This document shows, piece after piece, positions 29,603 to 37,009 of a DNA stretch of 64,000 nucleotides; position 1 is the first letter of the stretch, and the number at the start of each line of letters is the position of its first letter. The DNA comes from Aestuariibacter salexigens DSM 15300 (lineage in GTDB: Bacteria > Pseudomonadota > Gammaproteobacteria > Enterobacterales > Alteromonadaceae): assembly GCF_000429145.1 (NCBI RefSeq), contig NZ_AUBH01000002.1:1-64000 (forward strand). Reading direction: 5' to 3'. The notes below the pieces were generated by a model. That model was not told the origin of the DNA. It was given only the letters and a program-made list of their open reading frames with translations, and ran no database searches. The position numbers were made by a program, and so were the translations under genes.

Positions 29603-30014
29603 TGGCTTAGATCAAATCTGGCATGCTTTGCAAAAAGTTCCAACTGAATCTGACAGACAGAAAAAGACAATAAGCGGAAGTCCGTCATTTCTGCTTTCTC
29701 TTCTCGGATTTATGTAGCCAATTATTCGTCGTAAATCATCGATTCTGTGATCACTTTTACGTATTACTGATACTGAGTAGACTGAAATCAGCAATAGCTT
29801 TGAGCGAGTTGCAGGCGACTAGTCTGAACTCTGCGAGGACCTGTATTGTGTCATGTTGCTGCCGTTCAAGTTTTGAAGTTTTTATGGCATATCTGTAATT
29901 CTAGCGTACGCTATTTCTAATTTATGGAAAGCCAGTCGATGCCATCGGCCTGAATTTTGTTTGACATCAATATCAAACATCCGTTGCTTTTTCCTAAATA
30001 TCTTGGAGCTAATT
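29603..30014. other. Gene-free stretch (about 410 nt)
   Basis: No gene, RNA or strong hairpin is seen. A 60-codon antisense frame at 29612-29794 has no ribosome site and reads as chance. TTGGAG near 30004 serves the following acetyltransferase gene. Confidence 0.5.
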
Positions 30015-30782
30015 ATGCAAACCGACCCTGTTCAGCTTTTCATTCAAGCCTGGAAGACAATGACGGAGAGGCTGCCATCGCCTTTATATGAGGTAAGAGA
30101 GAACTTCACTTGTTGCCTTACAGATACGCCAAACATGTTCTATAACCTTTGGATTCAGAGTAAACCCTGCACAACACGCGACAGTTTCGATGGTTTGCTG
30201 GGGGCAGCGGGCGCTCGCAGTAAGGAGCATGCCCATCCGACTGGCGGAATAATATGTCCTCAGTGGTGTCCCGCCGACTGGGAGCATCAGATAAAAGCGT
30301 ACGGGCTTGCTAATCTAGTACCTATGATATCCATGGAGACCGATGAGCTGCTTCCTCCGCGCAGGCCTTCGGCTGAACTGGATATTCTACGAGTTATCGA
30401 TGATAAAGGAGCGCGTGAACTTGCGGTGCTTAACGCACATGCTTATCACATGCCCGTCGAGCTGTTCGATTGCATCTCTACAAAAGAATTTTGGCCGAGC
30501 GATAGCTGTGCGTTTGTCGGTTATCTAGACGGGCAACCTGTTTCGTGTGCTGCTGCACTACCAGTGCTGGGTACTGTTTACATCGCGTTGGTCGCAACCA
30601 CTGAAGAAGCCAGAGGTAAAGGTTTTGCTGAAACCGTAATGCGCCAAGCTATTGCGACCGGACAGCAGATAATGGGCACCAATCGAACCACATTACATGC
30701 ATCGCTGTTGGGCCACCCCGTTTACGAAGCAATGGGTTACTCGTCGTCCACACATCTTACACTGATTGGGCCTGAGAGCTGA
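30015..30782 (+). CDS. GNAT-family N-acetyltransferase
   Basis: 255 aa. The C-terminal ~110 residues carry the GNAT fold with the acetyl-CoA loop VATTEEARGKGFAETVMRQAI (motif A) and HPVYEAMGYSSSTHLTLIG (motif B). The N-terminal half is unassigned. Substrate unknown. The ATG at 30015 has TTGGAG ~6 nt upstream; the longer open frame from 29961 lacks a site. Stands alone. Confidence 0.8.
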   Translation: MQTDPVQLFIQAWKTMTERLPSPLYEVRENFTCCLTDTPNMFYNLWIQSKPCTTRDSFDGLLGAAGARSKEHAHPTGGIICPQWCPADWEHQIKAYGLANLVPMISMETDELLPPRRPSAELDILRVIDDKGARELAVLNAHAYHMPVELFDCISTKEFWPSDSCAFVGYLDGQPVSCAAALPVLGTVYIALVATTEEARGKGFAETVMRQAIATGQQIMGTNRTTLHASLLGHPVYEAMGYSSSTHLTLIGPES

Positions 30783-30961
30783 CCTTATATGAAATCGTAA
30801 ACTTCCATTTTTTACTTTCGTCCACGTTCCTACTCATTGGCGGCTATCTCGGCTTTAGACAAGCAACAGAAATTCAATGGGTAGTTTGATACTCTGATTT
30901 GACATGGCGCTTTCCCCACAAAGAAGACTCACATAGATTTAGGAAATCCTAGGATATTCAT

Positions 30962-31489
30962 TTGGAAAATCGAAAGATTGAAGTACTTGATTACGATCGC
31001 ACTTGGCAAAATAATTTTCTCGCTGAGAAGGAAATCTTGTTTTCGATCCTTAAAGGGTTGGTAGTAAGGATTGAGCATATTGGGAGCACCGCGATTCCTG
31101 GCCTCCCTGCAAAACCTATCATTGATATTCTTATCGAAATGGACCGAATCGAAGTGCTCGATAGTATGGCCGGGGATTTCCGAAAATGTGGTTACGCAGT
31201 TAAAGGTGAAAATGGCATCCCAGGTCGACGCTACTATCAGAAAGGCAGCAATGTGCGCACTCATCACGTACATGCTTTTCAATCAGGCTCACATAATCTG
31301 ATAAGACACATGGCCTTTAAGGAGTACCTCACCGCTCACCCTGATATAGCGCGAAACTACGCAGTTATTAAAAAGCAGGCAGCGTTAGATTGTGATGATG
31401 ACAATAAGTTGTATATGTCGCTAAAAAACGACTTTATTACAAAACACGAACCAATCGCTATCGAGTGGTACGGTGAAAGGGTCAGTTAG
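30962..31489 (+). CDS. GrpB-family (UPF0157) nucleotidyltransferase-like protein
   Basis: 175 aa. IEHIGSTAIPGLPAKPIIDILIEM is the GrpB signature, resembling the Gxx-D-x-D core of nucleotidyltransferases, followed by RRYYQKGS..RTHHVHAF. The biochemical role is unknown. The start is TTG 30962 with AGGA (30951-30954) 7 nt upstream; no in-frame ATG fits the conserved N terminus. Confidence 0.88.
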   Translation: MENRKIEVLDYDRTWQNNFLAEKEILFSILKGLVVRIEHIGSTAIPGLPAKPIIDILIEMDRIEVLDSMAGDFRKCGYAVKGENGIPGRRYYQKGSNVRTHHVHAFQSGSHNLIRHMAFKEYLTAHPDIARNYAVIKKQAALDCDDDNKLYMSLKNDFITKHEPIAIEWYGERVS

Positions 31490-31511
31490 CAATTTCGCAA
31501 CAGAATGCCCT

Positions 31512-31742
31512 CTAACAACAACATTTACCTTCTTGAATTGGCGGACACTTAACTGTTCCGTAACTGCAAAAGACGCAGCAATCACCCGTAAGAGGCTTCA
31601 AAACCTTACTACAACCTTTGCAGTCATAAAAGAACTGACAAGCATCCGTAGGCATGACTTCTGTTGCTTCATGTCTACATTCTGGGCAAGTTATTTTGGA
31701 CTCACGAATTACTTCGCTATTTGACAAAAAAAATTTGCTCAT
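31512..31742 (-). CDS. GDCCVxC-domain cysteine-rich protein
   Basis: 76 aa. Two Cys pairs at the N-terminal half (ITCPECRHEA and YDCKGC) look like a zinc ribbon. They are followed by PLTGDCCVFCSYGTVKCPPIQ, the defining block of the GDCCVxC family, in which some members are selenoproteins or redox proteins; this one uses Cys. It ends in an EGKCCC tail. Function is unknown, with metal or redox handling inferred. The start is uncertain (ATG 31742 or GTG 31751). Converges with the GrpB-family gene. Confidence 0.85.
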   Translation of the reverse strand: MSKFFLSNSEVIRESKITCPECRHEATEVMPTDACQFFYDCKGCSKVLKPLTGDCCVFCSYGTVKCPPIQEGKCCC

Positions 31743-32026
31743 CGGGAACACACGATTTGTAAATTTTAGACCGTAAATAATGAAAATTGCGAGCTTCCGC
31801 TTTTAGCGAAATTCATTACACTGAGCACCATCGAAATCCGACCGTCTGCAATACGTACCAAGGAGACCCTGATATGCATCAGGATGACGAGCGGTTGTGA
31901 GTACTAGAGAGACTTATCAGATTGGGTAATGTTCTTTCACTGAAAGTGTCAAGTTAAGTGTGACTTATCCGCGTAATGACTTTCTTTGACGTCACAGCGA
32001 CATTCAGTGGGGCCTCTTATACTGCT

Positions 32027-32404
32027 TCATTTCTGTGAATTGAGTGTATCTTTAACGAAATCAACACATTCATGTATCTCTTTCAATTTAACGGGTTTAT
32101 GTAATATCTTGGTTATTCCAAACTTCTCGTAACTTTTGTCATCAATCAATTCATGATAGCCGGTTACCAGGATGGTGACAGCGCTGTAGTTTATTTCTTT
32201 TAACCTCTTTGCAAGCGCCAATCCATCCATCTTTGGCATCTTGCCGTCTGTAAAAATCAAATCAAAGGCACTCCTACTGCAATGTTCGAGAGCCTCTACA
32301 CCGTTAGATGCTGAGAACACCGCACAATCGTCATAATGGTATTTCAAGTCCATTTCGAAAAGCTCAACGATTGTTGGATCATCATCTACCAGCAGGATTT
32401 TCAT
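32027..32404 (-). CDS. Stand-alone response-regulator receiver
   Basis: 125 aa, a single REC domain. Acidic pair in LLVDDDPT, phospho-accepting Asp in LIFTDGKMPKMDGL (~residue 53), Thr in ILVTGYHE, Lys in ILHKPVKL. No output domain, so it signals by protein contact. It overlaps the kinase gene by 23 nt and is surely its partner. Confidence 0.93.
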   Translation of the reverse strand: MKILLVDDDPTIVELFEMDLKYHYDDCAVFSASNGVEALEHCSRSAFDLIFTDGKMPKMDGLALAKRLKEINYSAVTILVTGYHELIDDKSYEKFGITKILHKPVKLKEIHECVDFVKDTLNSQK

Positions 32405-33926
32405 CTATATTTTTGACCTTTAAAACAAAACTGACGGAGTCATCTGATTGAACAAAGTATAATTCGGACTGAATTTCTTCTGCTAACCTCTTCGAGAGTG
32501 ACAAACCAAGGCCGGTTCCTTCACCAACGTCTTTTGTCGTAAATAGCGGCTCAAAAATGCGTTCCTGGATGTTGTGATCTATCAAGGGACCATTATTTGT
32601 AAAGATCAAATCTATTCCATTCCCATTCGCTTCTATGCTGATGGTTAACGTTCTGTCTCCGTCATTTTCCTGAAGTGCATGTATGGCATTTGATAAGAGA
32701 TTATTAACAATTTGGAAGACATTGAGCTCGATTGTATTTACGGTGTTGGGTGAACTGTTTTCATATGCTTCTATTAAATGAATGTCATTTAGCTTAATTC
32801 TTTGCTCATACAGTTGAACAGATTTTTTTAACACCTCGCAAATATTGACGTTGCCAACTTTGCCTGACTCTTTTCGTGATAGCCTTTTTAAATTCTTAAT
32901 TATGTCACTAATTCTCGCGACGGTAGTGTCGATGTTATGCAGGCACTTCCTTCCGATTTTATCTTCAGGGTCAATAGAGTTTTCTAACATCTCAGCGCTG
33001 CCGCTTATTATTTGCAGGGGGCTGTTAATTTCGTGAGCTATCCCGCCAGCAAGTTCTCCTAAAATAATTAATTTTGAATTATTTATCGCATCTAGTTTTA
33101 AAAGTTCTCTTTGCGTGACATCTGTGAAGTAAACGAGAAGAAAACTAATTTCAGGCTTTTTGAAGTTTATCACCCTGAAGTATTTATTAAGCGCTTTGCT
33201 ATACACGGGATCTTCAATAACTTGCTCGTTATTATTGAAAGCGCGTATCGCAGAATCGAAGTGTCCGTTCTCTACAACATCAGGAAATAGGTTTAATACT
33301 GATTCACCGACGATCTGCTCTTCGCCATCTACGCCTGCCTCTGAAGCAGCTTTGCCGAACACAATACTGCTGTGGAAGTCCACAATTTTGCCGTCATCAA
33401 TTATAGGTTCGTATTTAAGAATAGACCCAGTGCACCCCTCCACTAATGTTTCTAAAAGATTCTTTTGTTCCATGATGAGAGCGGTTCTCTCTTGAATTTT
33501 TTCTTCTAATTGAGAGTTAAGTATTTTTAGCTCCTCAATAAGTTTAAGGTGCTCTGTAGGTGATGGTAGCTTAATCAGCCTCGGTAATAACTTGAACAAC
33601 ATGAATGCTGTCACGACGCTTACAATAGCAGTCGCGACTTTAACGAACATTGCTAAAACGTATGCGCTGTTCCAGTAATTGTATGCTGAGATTAAATGAG
33701 TGATGCCACACAACTGTATGAAAAGAAAGAATAAAATAAGTAGTTTTTTTGAATCGCTATTCAGATCTGGTCGATTCTGTTGAAAAATATAAATTGCTAC
33801 AGGTATTGAGGTGTATGCGATAAAAATGAGTATCTCAGAGGCAACAATGGGAAAAAGCAGTTCAGGTTTCCACAGTATACAATGACCATGGGGCATGAAA
33901 GATGAAGTATCAATGCCAAAAAACAT
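32382..33926 (-). CDS. Sensor histidine kinase with ethylene-receptor-like membrane domain
   Basis: 514 aa. Residues ~20-115 form three membrane helices similar to the ethylene-binding domain of ETR1 and cyanobacterial relatives. SEILIFIAYTSIP corresponds to helix I and FIQLCGITHLISAYNYW to helix II, with Cys73 and His77 at the positions of the copper ligands. Glu31 replaces the Asp25 of ETR1. A coiled linker (~122-155) and a PAS-like region (~160-275) follow. HisKA has phospho-His in AHEINSPL (~300), and the HATPase has N box NLLSNAIHAL and G box GEGTGLGLSL. AGGAGG precedes the ATG. Pairs with the receiver downstream. The ligand is inferred only. Confidence 0.85.
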   Translation of the reverse strand: MFFGIDTSSFMPHGHCILWKPELLFPIVASEILIFIAYTSIPVAIYIFQQNRPDLNSDSKKLLILFFLFIQLCGITHLISAYNYWNSAYVLAMFVKVATAIVSVVTAFMLFKLLPRLIKLPSPTEHLKLIEELKILNSQLEEKIQERTALIMEQKNLLETLVEGCTGSILKYEPIIDDGKIVDFHSSIVFGKAASEAGVDGEEQIVGESVLNLFPDVVENGHFDSAIRAFNNNEQVIEDPVYSKALNKYFRVINFKKPEISFLLVYFTDVTQRELLKLDAINNSKLIILGELAGGIAHEINSPLQIISGSAEMLENSIDPEDKIGRKCLHNIDTTVARISDIIKNLKRLSRKESGKVGNVNICEVLKKSVQLYEQRIKLNDIHLIEAYENSSPNTVNTIELNVFQIVNNLLSNAIHALQENDGDRTLTISIEANGNGIDLIFTNNGPLIDHNIQERIFEPLFTTKDVGEGTGLGLSLSKRLAEEIQSELYFVQSDDSVSFVLKVKNIDENPAGR

Positions 33927-34010
33927 GAAACCTCCTTATTTCTAATGTATTGATATTTATGAGAAGTAACTCCTTTGCCCATTAAAATAACAAAGTGAGT
34001 AATGGGTGGT

Positions 34011-34044
34011 TTTCTTGTACACGTACACAGTATCGTACAAGAAA
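34011..34044. repeat. 10-bp inverted repeat downstream of a GNAT gene
   Basis: TTTCTTGTAC (34011-34020) and GTACAAGAAA (34035-34044) are perfect complements around a 14-nt loop that itself contains a GTAC. It lies between the end of the GNAT gene and the kinase gene. It could be a weak terminator or a regulator site; no T-run. Confidence 0.4.
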
Positions 34045-34059
34045 GTCATCACCGCCAAA

Positions 34060-34545
34060 TCATATGAGGCTCAGTTCCCAGAACATGGCAGTACCCATTT
34101 TGGGGTCCAGCTCATACCCGGCAAACCCGTAATTTCTGTAAGCTTGCTGTGCTGTGGTATTACCCTCTAATACCTCGAGAGTGATTTTGCAGCAACCCTT
34201 ATGACGAGCGAACTCTTCTATTCCGTTTAGTAACAGTCGACTTAACCCTTTGCCGCGGTGCGATTCGCGCACCATGAAGTCGTGAATATTCAGAACAGGT
34301 TTACATTTAAACGTGGAAAACCCAAAGAAGCAGTTGCTCAAGGCTACTGGATTGCCGTTCTCTAAAACAAAAAATGACACCGCGTTAGGCTGTTGCTGAA
34401 GCGCGTCTATTAAATTTTCTCGTGAATAGGTCGATAAGGGCGCGCCGCCGCCTTGCTCATCTCTGGCATATTCATCCAGCAAGGTAATGAGCCAGTCTGC
34501 GTGCTGGGTGTGGGTATAATCAGCCCGAATAACTTCAAACGCCAT
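34060..34545 (-). CDS. GNAT-family N-acetyltransferase
   Basis: 161 aa, one GNAT domain: HDFMVRESHRGKGLSRLLLNGIEEFA is the acetyl-CoA-binding motif A, and TTAQQAYRNYGFAGYELDP is motif B. Close to stand-alone acetyltransferases of unknown substrate. Divergent from the HD-GYP gene, with only ~114 nt between the start codons. Confidence 0.87.
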   Translation of the reverse strand: MAFEVIRADYTHTQHADWLITLLDEYARDEQGGGAPLSTYSRENLIDALQQQPNAVSFFVLENGNPVALSNCFFGFSTFKCKPVLNIHDFMVRESHRGKGLSRLLLNGIEEFARHKGCCKITLEVLEGNTTAQQAYRNYGFAGYELDPKMGTAMFWELSLI

Positions 34546-34659
34546 CTCATAATCTCTTTGTGTAAAAAACAGACTTGGATTGTAACGATAAAAACAGCTC
34601 TGGTCTGCAAGCCTGTACTATCATTAAGTAGATTGCATATCCCACATGGAGCAAACGGT

Positions 34660-36264
34660 TTGCAGGTTTCCAGTATCTTGAATGAATTTCTCAATGTCAG
34701 TATTGCACTGTCGCGAGAGAAAAATACCAGTCAGCTTTTGGAACATATTTTACTCTCAGCCAAAAAGCTCTCTCATGCCGATGGGGGAACCATTTATTCA
34801 CTGAACGATAACAAAGAGCTGGTGTTTGATACCTTGTATAACGACACGTTAAACATGCATATCGGCGGGTCGTCCTCTACCGCTATCGAATTTTCACCAA
34901 TCCCTATTTATATCGATGGTGAAATAAATATGAGCAGCGCTGTATCTCATTCTGCAGCTACGGGGCAACTGATCAATATTGACGATCTTTACGAGGACAG
35001 TCAGTACAGTACCTCGCGCGCCAAGGACATTGATAAACGATATAACTATCGGACTCAGTCGGTACTAACGGTGCCGATGAAAAATCACGAGAATGAAATC
35101 AATGGCGTATTGCAACTGATTAATGCCACGGACAGTGACGGAAATACTGTTCCATTCAGTGACGACGTTGTCAGGTCTGTAGAAGCGTTAGCCTCTCTGG
35201 CATCTGTGGCGCTGACAAATCGCCAGCTCATTGATGCGATGGAAGAGCTGTTCCAGGCATTCACGCGCCTGATTGCGAAAGCGATTGACGAAAAGTCCCC
35301 CTACACTGGCGGGCACTGCCGACGGGTTCCTGAACTGACCATGATGATCGCAGAAGCGGTGCACCGGCATGATGAGGGACCATTAGCCAGTTTTACTATG
35401 TCTGATGCGGACCGAAAAGAACTCGATTTGGCCGGATGGATCCACGATTGTGGAAAAGTGGCGACGCCAGAATACGTCATGGATAAGTCGAAAAAATTAG
35501 AGACGGTATTCGACCGCATTGAGCTGGTCAAAACCCGCTTTGAGCTCGCTAAGCGAGATGCTGAAATTGCTGCGCTTAAAGCGCAGCTTAGTGCAAGTAA
35601 TGACGCTGAGCGCGACGCTATACAGACACAGCTGGATAGCCAATTAGAGCAACTATCCAAGGCCTGTGATTTTGTTGAGAAAGCCAATACCGGCGGCGAA
35701 TCTATGCATGAAGATGATCAAATGCAGCTTGTCACGATAAGTGAGCTGGCCTCAGTCACGGTGGGAGGAGAGACCACACCCCTGTTAACCGAAGAAGAAA
35801 TTTATAATCTTAAAACAGCCCGAGGGACGTTAAACCCGGAAGAGCGTCAAATCATTAATCGGCATATGGATATCACCGTCGAAATGCTCGAAGCATTACC
35901 CTTTCCTAAACATCTTCGGCGTGTGCCTGAATTCGCTGGTGGACACCATGAAAAAATGGATGGTACAGGCTATCCGAAAGGGCTCACTCGCGATCAGATG
36001 TCATTGCCAGCCAGAATGATGGCGATTGCCGATATATTTGAGGCACTGACTGCCGCCGACCGGCCGTATAAGGATGCCAAAAAGGTCAGCGAATGTCTGC
36101 GTATCATGGGCTTTATGTGCAGAGACGATCATATCGATCCAGACTTATTTGAAATTTTTGTCAAACAGCGTGTTTACTGGCAATACGCTGAACAGTTTTG
36201 TAAGCCCGAACAGATGGATGACTTACCTATCGAAAAAATACCGGGTCTTGAACATTGCGCGTAG
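34660..36264 (+). CDS. GAF and HD-GYP protein (putative cyclic-di-GMP phosphodiesterase)
   Basis: 534 aa. The GAF domain (~15-175) includes HADGGTIYSL and RTQSVLTVPMKNHENEINGVLQLIN. The HD-GYP domain (~190-510) has GGHCRRVPEL, metal-binding WIHDCGKVATPEYVMDK (~262), GGHHEKMDGTGYPKGL (~430) and RMMAIADIFEALTAADRPYK. It contains an unusual ~100-residue insertion with an alpha-helical, Ala/Gln-rich stretch (~290-345) between the HD and GYP parts. TTG 34660 is preferred because GGAG lies 8 nt upstream and it matches the domain start. The open frame to 34453 crosses the neighbouring gene. Expected to hydrolyse c-di-GMP. Confidence 0.88.
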   Translation: MQVSSILNEFLNVSIALSREKNTSQLLEHILLSAKKLSHADGGTIYSLNDNKELVFDTLYNDTLNMHIGGSSSTAIEFSPIPIYIDGEINMSSAVSHSAATGQLINIDDLYEDSQYSTSRAKDIDKRYNYRTQSVLTVPMKNHENEINGVLQLINATDSDGNTVPFSDDVVRSVEALASLASVALTNRQLIDAMEELFQAFTRLIAKAIDEKSPYTGGHCRRVPELTMMIAEAVHRHDEGPLASFTMSDADRKELDLAGWIHDCGKVATPEYVMDKSKKLETVFDRIELVKTRFELAKRDAEIAALKAQLSASNDAERDAIQTQLDSQLEQLSKACDFVEKANTGGESMHEDDQMQLVTISELASVTVGGETTPLLTEEEIYNLKTARGTLNPEERQIINRHMDITVEMLEALPFPKHLRRVPEFAGGHHEKMDGTGYPKGLTRDQMSLPARMMAIADIFEALTAADRPYKDAKKVSECLRIMGFMCRDDHIDPDLFEIFVKQRVYWQYAEQFCKPEQMDDLPIEKIPGLEHCA

Positions 36265-36277
36265 ACATGGAGCGCAT

Positions 36278-37009
36278 TTAATACAGACCAAGCTCTGCGG
36301 CTTTGATGGTGTCGACAGAATCAAACTGAATTAAACACCCTGCGCGGATCATGGTTAGCCACGCTTTGCGCAGCGCGTCAGGGCGCTTCCCCGTCCAGAA
36401 CGATGCGGTATTTTCAATATAATCAACGACTGGCTCAACATGCCCGTCACGATATAGTTGCCGAACCAGTGAGAAATCAGGCCCAAACGCTCCTAATAGC
36501 GCTGAATTTGCTGTTTCAAGAGATGCGAACAGCGCTTTGAAGGCAGCCTCTTCATTTCCCAGCCTATATGCTAACCATGCTCGGGCAATACCAACAGCAT
36601 GGGTTTCGGTGCTGAAATTGTCGAATACATCACCGGCGATTTGTTGCTCTACACTCATGGCATCAGCATGCTCGAAGAGTAGGTCGATGTTGGCGGCTAC
36701 ATCATTGAGAGGATCAAATTGCGCGCTGTAGAAAAGGTGCCGGGTTAAACTTGCAATCGTCCGGTAGGCGTTTGCACCGTTTTTAACGGTTAATTCATAA
36801 TTTTGTCGCGTCTGTTCATATGAACGCCGGTCTTTGGCTTCTAGTGCTATAAATCGCTGCTCTACGTAACCCAGATATGCTGGGTCTTTGCAACCCAGTG
36901 CATAGTCTGCCTGGGCTGCTGTATGATAAAAAGCCAACAAGCTAGATGCTAAATAGATAAGGTTTTTCACTTTCGACAGCATTCTCAATACAACAGAGTT
37001 AATGAACAT
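36278..37009 (-). CDS. Hypothetical exported protein
   Basis: 243 aa. An N-terminal hydrophobic stretch (residues ~10-34, ending AAQA/DYALGC) looks like a signal peptide. The mature part is helical and may be TPR-like (EQTRQNYELTVKNGANAYRTIASLTRHLFYSAQFD...), but no family is recognised. The start ATG 37009 overlaps the stop of the cyclase gene (TGATG), so it is the last gene of the five-gene operon and probably works with it. Confidence 0.65.
   Translation of the reverse strand: MFINSVVLRMLSKVKNLIYLASSLLAFYHTAAQADYALGCKDPAYLGYVEQRFIALEAKDRRSYEQTRQNYELTVKNGANAYRTIASLTRHLFYSAQFDPLNDVAANIDLLFEHADAMSVEQQIAGDVFDNFSTETHAVGIARAWLAYRLGNEEAAFKALFASLETANSALLGAFGPDFSLVRQLYRDGHVEPVVDYIENTASFWTGKRPDALRKAWLTMIRAGCLIQFDSVDTIKAAELGLY

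Noticed and set aside
29612-29794. 60-codon minus-strand frame in the gene-free stretch
   Set aside because: No ribosome site, motif or context.
34453-34659. N-terminal extension of the HD-GYP protein
   Set aside because: It overlaps the divergent acetyltransferase gene and its upstream region; the TTG at 34660 has a good ribosome site.
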